This document shows positions 49,545-60,000 of a stretch of DNA of 60,000 bases, one piece after another. Positions within the stretch are counted from its first letter, which is position 1. Every line of letters starts with the position of its first letter. The stretch lies in NCBI RefSeq assembly GCF_008831285.2, contig NC_045141.1:17906106-17966105 (forward strand). Direction: 5' to 3'. The translations under genes were made by a program, and so were the position numbers. The notes under the pieces are model-generated. The model saw only the letters and a program-made list of their open reading frames with translations. It was not told where the DNA came from and searched no databases. This DNA is from Nymphaea colorata. Its lineage: Eukaryota; Streptophyta; Magnoliopsida; Nymphaeales; Nymphaeaceae.

Positions 49545-51960
49545 CAAACGTTTAACTTTGCCGTGAAAAATTCAACGCCGCGGTCGGCGGCGGCGACCTC
49601 ATCTTAGTTATCAAGTGGGAATCCTTATGCTGCCACTCTCACAGGAAGGTGGGGAATATAGGAATCGGGAACTTATCCACCATGAACAAATGTCTCATCC
49701 TTCTAAGTCGTTCTTTTTTCATTCATTTATGTGAATAGGTGACATCTTACCCACTTTCATGAAGTGATTTCATAAATATTTGCCTTAATAAAAGGTGCAA
49801 CTTTAGATATGGCTGCCAGTTGGGAAATTAGCTATTTTTACGAAAACTGCTCAAACCAAAATGCAGTTTTGGCCAGTTTACAATTAGAAGCACTTTCACC
49901 TGTTCAGCCACGTGCATCTCTTTCTGTATTTGGCGTCAGTTGGTAGCCATCTGCCTAACATCACCTTAATTTGCTCCATAACAAAAAAAAGGAAGCAAAA
50001 AGCTGAAAAGAGTTGAGAGACGTCGGCCAAACCATATGCTTTCACCTGTTTCTGTAGTTACCAAGATATCGAGGAGCTGTCAATTATAACTATCGATCGA
50101 TCCATTTCTGTGCACATTTGACGAAATTTTGAAGTCTAAAACTTTTCTTTCTTAAGATTAATGACAAAGGTAAAGCGCAGTATTTTCTTAGCAATTAGAA
50201 AGTTATAAGATTGTAACAGATGCAGCCATGTACGAATTAAAAGTTCTGACCTCCTTCTGCTTAAAGAGTGGTACGTCTGAACATCTGATGTCAGCTGAAC
50301 ATGCCAAATCTTTACAGAGAAGTATGCATAAGAATAACTGAATAATCTTTGCACAAAAAGCCGTTCCATTCATATTAGTCAGTGGCTTAGTGCTAAGAAT
50401 GATACAATATTATTGAAAGTGCATACTAATCGGCCTTTGGGCATCTCATTTCTTCACAAAGTCTCGTGCATATAGCGGCGAGAGGTTAACTCAGGCACCT
50501 GTGCCGGCCCATGATCCACAACCTTTAGTTCTGTACTGCCCCCTAGAGTCAAAGGTCTTAGATGTCATAGTTATTTTCTTCATCTAAATCTCTGTGTGTA
50601 TATGTATGTACAGGAGAAGTCAAAACTGGTGGATGCTAGCGGGATCTTGTCGAATAGTTAGAAATTAAAAGTTCGTCACTAAAAAACAATAGCCAAATTG
50701 ACAAATTATAGTGCAGTGACAGTTCATGGTACTTTTAACGACTGTCTATGGTGCTTTCTACGATAGATTTTTAATTTTTAGCCATCCAACATCTAAGAGA
50801 TTTGAATCCTCCTATATGTATTATATATGTTAGAATCAGCCTCAAAATGAGACTGATTTTTCAAGTGCTTACCTTCTTTAAGGTTCATCAGTTTTATGGT
50901 GAGAGATGGTTTCTAAGAGAAATGATGAAGCTACAAATGTATGGTCATTAGCAAACGATTGAAATAAGAACAATTTATCAGATCCATGGAAGTAAACTTT
51001 TCTGCGGCATGGGCCATAGAACATGAAAGAGTGCAGACAAGTGGTCGCCAAAGAAATCGAAGGCAGTAGATAGACTTAAGGGTGTGAAAGGATTGAATAT
51101 TTAAGGTATCTGATCTGAAGCCAATCTGTCATTTTCACAGTCAGTCGCCATAAATGAAGCACTCCAGATCGGGTTCATATTTGGAAAGTCTTATTTTATT
51201 TGATCGTTCTTTAAAATCGATTGGGTCAGTGAACAGAACCCAATCAATATGTAATTTTCATATGAAAGTGTATTTTTTGTTAGAACAATGAGTTGCAGAG
51301 TTTTTTGTTGGATTCAACAGATCATAGAATTTATGGGTTCAAATTCTGTTACAATTGGCAAGAGTAGTTTTTCATAGTTGGATCTATTAGAGGCATTTCG
51401 CATTGAAATTTTCATAGAGAAAGATCCAATCTGAATAAGACAAAGTACAAATAATTGTACTTCAACATGGAAATTGTCAAAGGCTAAGACCCCCCACTAT
51501 TAAGATTTATAATGTGCACTGTTTTCTATAAGAGAAATAATATTAACTCAAAAGAGGCAAACTATAGTATAACAGTGAAATTGATGTCAAGTCACCGCGT
51601 ATGTGTTGCCCAACAACTTTAATACCAAACATTTGGCTTTGTCAAGTTCTCAATGTACTGGCGGGAATATATTCACAAACTAGATGGAGGCTCTTGTGGT
51701 TCGGCTACATAAGAAGATGATTTATCTCCAGTCATGCAACCTGTTTGCGTGGTTTTAAAGCACTATCAAGGTGTTGCAGATAGTATTTTTCAAATATATA
51801 TTGTCGTCAATAAGATTTACTAAATATACTATATAAGAAGTTCAACAGTACTGGGACTGAAAACGTTATATAATGACACTTTTATTTCATATTATACATG
51901 AACAGTCTACAAACCTTGAATTAATGTAACAAAATTTATAAGACTGCTAAGGACTTTGAA
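49545..51960. other. Intergenic DNA
   Basis: No gene recognised. A relative of the 25.6 kb hairpin element lies near 50720-50815 (shared tatggtgctttcta). A tgttagaatcag...ctgatt hairpin at about 50829-50858 could be an old LTR start, but no partner was found. Confidence 0.45.
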
Positions 51961-52590
51961 CAAGTTTCCAAGGTTGGGTGCAGTGAAGGTGATTTGGACT
52001 GCGGCTAGCTTTCGACATAATGAAAGAGGTAAAACTTCATTGTGAATATCGCAGGAAGAGGATTCCCTTTTGGTGCGGGTTTGATTGCCATTGATGCTAA
52101 GATTCTTAGAACATGAGATCCATGTGTATAGGATCAGACTCTCCAACCTCTGACTATATATCTTTTTGCTAATGCATAACAAAAAGGCCTTGAATTTTCA
52201 AAGTTTTTATGAAATACAACAATAGGACTTAATAAATATACAATACAATGGCTTTTTATTAAATATGACTGCGGACAAGCAAAAAGCCTTCGAATTGATT
52301 GATAAATTTGATAAATACTACTATGGATTTTGATGGTTGCACAAGTTTCCAAGGTTGGATGCAGAAGTGATACATATTTCCTACTTTTGGTGTACGTGGC
52401 TTGCTTTTAGCATAACGAGAGAGGTAGAACTGAAGTCATGTCAACGGCTGGAAGAGTATTTCCCTTAAGATGCACTTGGATTGCCGTTAATCTACTCTGA
52501 TCTAAGATTCTCTGAGTTCAAGGCCTACGGATTTAAGATCAGACCGTTTTCCCTCTGACCTCAGGTTAATTAGTCGTTTTTGCCAAGTAT
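51961..52590. repeat. Dispersed direct duplication, about 200-250 bp, 381 bp apart
   Basis: Copy 1 (51961-52165) and copy 2 (52342-52590) both start caagtttccaaggttgg. They share the order: dcagcttgcttt/agctttcgacataa region, gagaggta.aac, ggaagag.att.ccct, ttgattgcc, taagattct, agatcagac, then a tail with tttttgc. They differ by many substitutions and small indels. Confidence 0.65.
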
Positions 52591-54818
52591 GTCATTAAGT
52601 TTGATAAACTATGGATTGCACTGTGGAATCTTTTTCAATATCACATCTATGAATGTAAAACCTGAGGTAATCAAACACATCCAAGTATTTATAGTTCTGA
52701 TCACTTCCCAATGCAAGTTAAAGATAGAAAAATATTGTTACCAACAACTTGCAGACCAGGCAGAAAGCAGAATTAGGAGTGGAGAGTGGTTCTTATTGAA
52801 TTGGTGATGGCAACATAGCATTTCTGTGTACATCATCTGGACGACACGATTCTGAGATCCTCAGCTTACTGCTTATAATCTTGAAACCAGGTGGCGTAAT
52901 CTTCATGAAGAGGTAAATGAATCCAGTAAACCTCATCTCGGAGAAAAGTTATCAAGTTTGTCTTCCTCGTTCCGAGGGAAAGCTTATAGCATCTTCAAGT
53001 TAGTGGATGACTTGGAAGATTCCAGTCTCCACCTTTGAGTCGTTTCTAGCGATTAATTTTCTGCTGGAATATGATGGCATCTCTCATTTCATCGTGCGCA
53101 AAATCTCGGTGGAGTTTCTCCAACACTCTCTCAGTCAAATCATCATCGGAATTTGCTGAAGAGTCGAATCAAGAAGATCGCCATTTGGTATTCTTCAATT
53201 GGGTTTAGTTATATTCGCATCCCTAAAGCAGTATGTTCTCTTGGATTTCTCTGTGATGAAAGCTCTCATGATCGGATAAGATGGAAGAGGAAGGGCTTCC
53301 AACTGGCTCGCTTAGTCGGCATCTCTTTTGCACGAAGAGGAATTGGGTGCTCATCTTTTCATCAATCGTGAGGTGATTAAAAAATTATGGGCAGAATGTT
53401 TACGTGAAAAAGGAAGATTAACGTGTGGGGAGGTCAAATCGGAGGATCAATGCTCTCTGCGGGTCCGGCATCGGGGCCTGAACACTTACCTGCATGTTCG
53501 ATTCTTCACATGAGACTGCATGGGTGTATTTCCATCTGTAATAGAAAAGGAACAAAAATTTCTGTTTCTCCTTCTTGTCCTTACGAGGGTTTTAAACTAT
53601 TCATTCAAAAAGCATTAGATATGATCAGGGACGATATCATTTTTGATGATGTAAAATGGAAGGCGATGTTGGTCCTGTATGGTTATGTGTATCTCCGTCT
53701 TCAGATCAGACTAATCAAACTTTGATTTGAATTTTTGCTACCGTATGGAAAGCGCCATGCTTGAGATATCAGACCACAATATTATCTCAATCAGCCTGGC
53801 GAATTGGATTTTCTAATCGAAACTGGGATTCAAGCAGAGGAATATTGGAGATATTGGTCTGTTGTTACAGAAGATTCATTTGCCATGCTCACTGAAATGT
53901 GGTGCATTTCATGCTTCACGGGGCCATGCAAATTTGGTATGCAGATCTATGCTAACATGTAACAAGTGTTATAATACTGTTTTCATGTTGTACAAACGAA
54001 TGTTTAAAAGGGAAACCATGCAAATCAACCATGTCCTTGCCATGATCATCGAGTTATACTCTCTGCAAACATGATCTGAAAAGAGGTGACGATTTAAATT
54101 AAGAACTGTGAGACTGAGACCAACTTCATTGTGGTAATCTGGTGATATTAAAGACATCACAAAGAAATTAAGCTTTAGTATTGTGGTTCATTTGCAGAAG
54201 CTTTCTTTGAGATGTCTGTAATATCATTACATTACAGAAATATCACAAAGCTCATGGCAAATAAGCGGACACGATTTTTTCTATCGTTTCTCCTAAAATG
54301 ACGTCTCCGTTGCATATCCACAGGATGGAGTTCTAAATGATTTTCTATGGTATCTCCATTTTTTTTTTTTCAAAAGGAGATATTCTATTGCTTTACATGG
54401 CCCTTGTGTAATCTTTAGTTGGTGTATAATTTGAATGTGCAATGCAATTGGGCTTGGTTTTTAATTTTGGATCAGATCCAAGTGTTGTTTCTTCCACCGA
54501 AAGATCTAACGGAACCCATATCCAAGCCTAATGCACCACCAGATCCCTAGATATGGCTCGCCTAACAATTCATGGGTCCAATCAGTTGGCACCTAGTGCT
54601 TCTTTTGCCTATGTTAATTAACTTGATGTAAGTTTTATTGGCTCAGAAAGTAGTGCTTATTTAATAGCATGCTAATGAATGCACAGTTGCACCTGTAACG
54701 TATGTGCATACACATGTACATGGTGGATATGCACGAAAAATCAGTGAATTCAACCTTTTTTGTGACATGATATGGATCTTTTATATAGCTCTTGCACGTC
54801 ATATTTGAGTGAGTTGAG
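52591..54818. other. Intergenic DNA with a possible gene relic
   Basis: Overlapping short frames at 53071-53725 (+) look protein-like: MMASLISSCAKSRWSFSNTL (53071-53208), then INREVIKKLWAECLREKGRL with SLRVRHRGLNTYLHVRFFT, then, after a frame change, PYEGFKLFIQKALDMIRDDI. The mix suggests a frameshifted coding relic, perhaps of a retroelement ORF1-like protein, but I cannot name the family. Confidence 0.25.
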
Positions 54819-55293
54819 ATGTCAATGGACCGGATTCAGAATGGATATTCAACAATTGCTTTCAAAGAAAAAAAAAATGGAAAATGGAAAAAAATCTTGC
54901 AAATCAGATTGGTTTGAGTACAGATTTAAAAAATGACATCCAATTGGATTCAGATTTGGTTTTAAGTAAATATTCAACAGATTTGGATTCAAATTTGGAA
55001 TTTCGAAGAAATGTCTTGTAAATATTCATATATTCTGAAAGTTGGTTCACTAAGATACCATAATGTTCAGACTTGGTTTTGCATCTTAAAGTCAGATTGG
55101 GATTCACATCTGAAAATAAAAGTTGGATTATTATCGGATTTTGATTTGAATTTTGAAATTGGGTTATGATATGATATGATATGGACTTTTCTGCATTCAT
55201 ATTTGAATCTGAATTCTAATCTGAATATTTGAAAATCCGAAAAATCAGATATGGTAAAAGGTACACACAATTCATATTCGATTTATTGACATC
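54819..55293. mobile_element. Candidate element with gatgtcaat inverted ends (copy 1)
   Basis: The left end gatgtcaatggaccggatt faces a right end reading ggatgtcaataaatcgaat on the other strand. The interior is built from diverged ggattcagatttgg phrases. Its sister lies at 55688-56100. Confidence 0.55.
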
Positions 55294-55687
55294 CTTAACT
55301 TTGAGCTTCGACTGTGAGATGGCCGAACATCAATGATGTGAGCAAAGTTAACGAAAGATATCTATTTCCTAACATTGTTTTGAGAAGATGCAACTGTGGA
55401 CTGTCTTTTGCTTGCAATTGTGGACTGGAAGATGCAAAATCATGAGTGGCACCAATCAAAATTCCCTATATCAATTTCATAATCGCAAATTTAGTAAAGC
55501 AATAAGAAAGAAACAAACAAGCCGCTTGATTTGAATGAAGAGGAAATGAGGACATCACAAACTCGACTTGTTCATGTGCCAAGTTGAATCCGAGCTGAGC
55601 CCAGCGTAGAACGAATGATCCTTTTTCAGCCAGGTCCCAAACCCCGTAAGTTATTGAGCCAATTTCAAACTGGCACATATGTATGGT

Positions 55688-56100
55688 GATGTCAATATAT
55701 CTGATTTGGATCAAATATTCGATCGAATGGTTCGGAGAAATAGGATACAGAAAAAAAATAAAATATTCGATTAAGAAATCAGATCTGATTTAGATTTAAG
55801 AAATGACATATGATCTTATACAGATTCGGAGCGGATTTATTTTTTTTAAATATATATTTAATGCTCTTACATTTTGAAAATCGATCAACTTTGGTTCAAA
55901 ATTCAGATTTGGATTCAGATATAAATGTAAAAATCGGATTTGGATTAGATTTTGATTGTAAAATTTGATTTCATATCTGGATTCTGATGTGACTTTTTCT
56001 TATTCTTATTCGAATCCTAATTTGAATTCAAATATTAAATATCAAAAAACAGATATGGTTAAGGGTATATCCGATTGGAATCTGATCCAGTGACACCCAT
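55688..56100. mobile_element. Candidate element with gtgtca-type inverted ends (copy 2)
   Basis: The left end gatgtcaatatatctgattt faces a right end reading atgggtgtcactggatcaga on the other strand. The interior has the same ggattcagat-like low-complexity phrases and the shared internal text aaatgacat and cagatatggt-aagggta as copy 1. Confidence 0.55.
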
Positions 56101-59100
56101 AGAAAATAAATATATTGTTTCATATATGTAAAGTAGAAGGTAGTTCAGACTTAAAGCCAACTTTCAGGTCTATCGCTTTGAAAAAAACAAATAAAGCATT
56201 TGCATAGAAAGAGTATTTTGCAAGTTAAGGATCTTAGCCTATACGAGACAAACGAAGTGAGCACACGCATGCTATTAATTATCCTCTTACCTTCGTCTTC
56301 TTCTTGTTCGAGTGCATATTTGAATTTTTTTTTGTACAACTAGCAATAAAATCGAGATGAGACAGATTAGCTTTTGAATTACATTTTGTCCATGACATGA
56401 ATACTACGAATCGCATGCATATGTCTTGTCACGCTGGAAAACAGTCATGATAGATCTATTGCTGCATTCATCCAACTACTTGGGCATTGCTTAATTTGAC
56501 TTGGAGTCAAATTCACATTCAAAATAAAGATCATATCCAACTTTTTTCATGCAATCAAATTTGGACCTATGTGAAAACTGAACATTTGACATATTCAACA
56601 AGAAACCCTTTAAATTTATGTGCCCAACTGCTAATTGGATGTGGCATCAAGGCATAGGGTAGTTGGTTGAGTTAGGAGCATGTGAGAAAGTCGGTATTTA
56701 GTGCGATTCCGACAGATGCTATACATACATCTGTGTGTCTTAAGTGGTACGATGCAGTACTTAAGTTGCAAAGTACACTGCTGTCATCGCTGACTTTGAT
56801 GCAGTTTAGAACCTTAAAAGCAGAGGAAATGAGGGCTTTCGAGCTTTATTTGAATGGTAGATTGCTAACTTCCTGCTCAACCCAAACTACTATCCTTTGC
56901 AAACATCAAATTACAAGTAAATAAATGACATCTCCAACTTTTTTACATGTTTCTACTATTGGGTCTAGCTACTTCCAATTTCAGCATGAAAATTTGTCTT
57001 TGCTGTCCAAGGTCTCACTTGGTTTATAGATACTACATATATCTTCACATGCATTGCATCTCAAACCAGTGGCGTAGCCACATGTGGGCTGGTGTGAGCT
57101 CTTTAAAATTCTTTTATTTCACATTGAGAAATTTAATACAAATATAGGTGCCCTTTCAAATATAAATGATTATAAACAGGTGCCCCTCCAACTAATTTTT
57201 CTTGCTCGTTTCAAACCACTTCAACTCAGCAACCCAAAAACCATATGGCTCGAAGGCAGGTAGAGAAAAAAAAAGGTGTTTGCATCGAGACTTTAAAGTC
57301 CGCTACTGTAAATTCTCTCACGATATGCTGAAGCTACAAAACACGGGTCCTTAGTTTGGTAGGCAATGGAGGAGTTGCTGCACCAATGAATTATGCATCA
57401 TAAATGTTCCTTCATCTTTCGAGTCACGGAATCCGAAATCATCGGACATCTAATCTTGTCCCAACCGGGAGGGGAGGAAGCCCCACGCAGAAAAGGATTT
57501 TGTCTTGGAGCTATTGTCGCGATGAGAGAAGAAATCATGCACAAGTTAAAATGACAGCTCCGCGCGTCTGACCACAGCGCGTCTCCAATTTAATTGTAAA
57601 CTTATCATATTTTTCATGTGCAGTCGTCGCTTTCTTTATATATATATAACTGGGGCTTTTCAAAACCATTCAGCTATTTAATCAAGATCACTTAAACCAT
57701 TATAATGGGTAATTAACAAAACAACATGGAAAAAAAATGATAGATATTTTTATCATCTATAGTATTAGTTCCTACATTTTTCTCTCGTTATTCTAGATGA
57801 CTTTCGATAACCTATACATATGTATACGGCGTTCTAAAAGGATGTATTTTAGTTAATCTTCACATCAAACACCTTGAAAGATCTAATGTACTAATTGGAC
57901 TTAGTTTGAAGGTTGCATTGGCGTGGCCATTTAAAAGCTGCTGCATTGAACAGTGGCTAGCTTTTAATGAGCACATGATATGGCCGGAAAAGTGAGGGTG
58001 GTGGGCAGTGTCTTTTGAGGGCGTGGTTCACAAAAATCGAGTGAGCTGGGTCCGGGTGGTTGGGCCGAACCGACGAGCTTCTTCATTAATTCTGCGACGA
58101 AACCTTTTTCTCCCCTTGATAAATAATTGCATGATCCACCGCTTTCTCTCACTGGACCTCCCACCAAAGATCTTTCCCCTCTCCCTCCACATATCTTTTA
58201 CCACATAGAAATGAGGAAATAGCTACGAGGTATTAATATATAAACAAGCAATTTGTGTGGGCAAATTGCCCACACAAGGCCATGCCCTTGCCTCTGCCGC
58301 TGGTTGGACCCAGTCAGACAACTGACTATTAAAAAGCACATCGAAGTGTTCTTCACTTTTATCATCATAGTTCCTGATTTGCTGCTTGTGATTCAAATTT
58401 TATGATGCAAAGCTAGTTTCTAACGAATTATTGAGGGGTGTTTGATGAAGCTATAATTGAGGAACCCTATTTTTTTTTTTTTTTTTTTTTTTTTATGAAA
58501 TGAGAATTGTACTACCAAAGCAAAATTCTTGATCATGGTTTTTCCTAATTTCTTTTTCCAGAAAAAAGTATTTCTTGAATGTAGTTAGAGAAATAGCCAA
58601 ATGAGTTATCTGGGTACGAATAATATAAGGTACTCCTGTAACGCGACTCTTAATTATTGGCACGGGATCAAAATCATCGATCGATCCTCAAGAGCTTCAT
58701 GGTACAAATGCAGTTGGCTTTCTCCTTTTGGAAAGAAAGAAACAGCTTGGGCCCTTGTTTGTGAACTAGGCCCAAGCATAATACCAATCACATTTTTCAA
58801 TTTCAACCTTCTCCCATACGTAATATCCTCGATTCTTTTATCTCTTGACTTTGATCTGGAGAAAGCCACCATTTGATGACCATGAAGGATGAAATCTCAT
58901 GACAGTCAAATACCACGGATTTCTGATCTCTGGTTAATGAAGAACCAAGATCGCACTCGTAAGCAGTTGAAGATCTGATTCTGGACCACCAAAACTAATT
59001 AATTGCAGTTGCAGATCGAACTCAAAATTTCTCGTGTAGAATATTCTCTGCGCTTCTTGCAATTCGAAGCAAGGGATCAAAGCTAGGAGATTGACTAGCA

Positions 59101-59817
59101 GTGAAAGGTCAAAGACCAACAAATAAACTAAAAATAATTGTTGATTGGCCTCACGTTTGTTCCCTAGAATTTTCTCTGGATTTGTAATATGTGAAGTCAC
59201 AAGGATCCTGTGCAATCGAGTAGGATTCAACACCACAAAAATTAATGAAATTGATCAAACTGTATTTGATTACATATCTGAGAGAAATTGGCCCAAATAA
59301 CATTTTGTATGAACTGTATTTAGTCAATGGGCATAAGGCCTATAGATCGAAGGTGCAGTATGTAACTTCTCCTCAAAGGTTTTATCTGTATGCTTCCATG
59401 AAGCTTCTTAGATCCATCTCTATTGCTTCCACAGTGCCGAAACTTTATCTAATCTCCACACTGTGATGTCATGTCCGCCATTTTTAATTACCATGGTTTG
59501 AACATTTAATGAATCTTCTGTTGTAAGCTTGAAAAGATAAAGAGGAGGAGCCAATGAAGAAAGAAACTTTCCAGTGGAACACAGAGGCAGGCGGCGCCTC
59601 TTGAAAGAGACCGGAGGGAGTGAAAAACAAGGTTGGGATGCTCGCGACTGGACGTCAAAAGCAGATGGAGTCATGTGCCCCCGCTCTGTCTCCCATTGCC
59701 ATCGTCTTCCCATCAAATAATGAAGACAATAATAACGATAACAATCACTATATGTGCATTAATGGGAGCAGAATAATTGGTAGCAGCAGTAGCAGCTAGC
59801 ATATTCAGGAGGAAGAT
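56101..59817. other. Intergenic DNA
   Basis: No gene recognised. At 57068-57185 'ccagtggcgtagccac' begins a stretch resembling common plant repeats with gtggcgtagcca ends. A run of 25 T lies at 58470-58494. Frames of up to 100 codons at 58934-59236 and 59420-59716 match nothing I know. Confidence 0.45.
58470..58494. repeat. Poly(T) run, 25 bases
   Basis: Could be a homopolymer or, on the minus strand, a poly(A) tail left by a retroposed sequence. No flanking coding sequence was recognised to decide. Confidence 0.9.
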
Positions 59818-60000
59818 ATGCAGATAGCCATGAACTCTTGCTGCCTCGCAAAGCATTGGCGAGCAGCCATGTGCCTGGGCTGCGTCTCCGGCACCAGCCC
59901 ATGTGGCCCGAGCTCGCCTTTTGGACAAAACACACATGCAGCGGCGCTGGCTCATGGGGTCCAATGGCGGGCAGAAAGCAATTGTTGCTTTCTTCTATAC
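59818..60000 (+). CDS. Open frame running off the right edge, product unknown
   Basis: From ATG at 59818 the + strand stays open to the window end (61 codons): MQIAMNSCCLAKHWRAAMCL, then a Cys/Ser/Gly-rich stretch. The minus strand is also open (83 codons, 59964-59713), so GC-rich composition may explain both. No family recognised; a gene edge is possible only. Confidence 0.15.
   Translation, partial: MQIAMNSCCLAKHWRAAMCLGCVSGTSPCGPSSPFGQNTHAAALAHGVQWRAESNCCFLLY

Overview
This is a plant nuclear window, most likely from an angiosperm. It is AT-rich, with GT-AG introns, TATA boxes, long AT, GA and CT microsatellites, miniature inverted-repeat elements, a decayed Ty1/copia retroelement and very small LTR elements primed by initiator tRNA-Met. 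The species cannot be fixed from the sequence. I see no bacterial, organellar or CRISPR features and no convincing tRNA or rRNA gene.

Three protein-coding genes are well supported. (1) A heavy-metal-associated isoprenylated plant protein (HIPP/HMA family; + strand, 11865-12902, three exons, 128 aa, CaaX end CVIC). (2) An intronless OVATE family transcriptional regulator (OFP; + strand, 28201-28980, 259 aa). (3) A tubby-like F-box protein (TULP/TLP; - strand, 45487 down to 41112, four exons, 428 aa, one 2.75 kb intron). They belong to unrelated pathways (metal or stress signalling, growth and organ shape, and phosphoinositide-linked F-box signalling). Nothing in the layout links them functionally.

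Layout: 1-5.9 kb has no recognisable gene. 5.9-7.36 kb is a broken copia pol remnant. 7.4-11.6 kb is gene-free with one tandem repeat. 11.6-13.0 kb is the HIPP gene. 13-28 kb is gene-poor, with two Tourist-like MITEs, several tandem duplications, a roughly 750 bp element carrying a perfect 18 bp hairpin, one TRIM-like LTR and a hairpin MITE. 28.2-29.0 kb is the OFP gene behind facing GA and CT tracts. 29-40.8 kb is intergenic with two exon-like open stretches (31.2 and 33.5 kb) that may belong to an unidentified gene, plus several minisatellites. 40.8-45.7 kb is the TULP gene. 45.7-60 kb is repeat-rich intergenic DNA: a MITE, a near-complete minimal TRIM with a 75 bp interior, a 227 bp compound microsatellite, a second TIR element, a 0.2 kb duplication, two related elements with low-complexity interiors, and an open frame running off the right edge.

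I found no gene cluster that looks like a new biological system. The most unusual item is the miniature LTR element at 47.7-48.2 kb with a partial sister copy at 24.4 kb. Exon boundaries and repeat limits were read by eye and may be off by a few bases.
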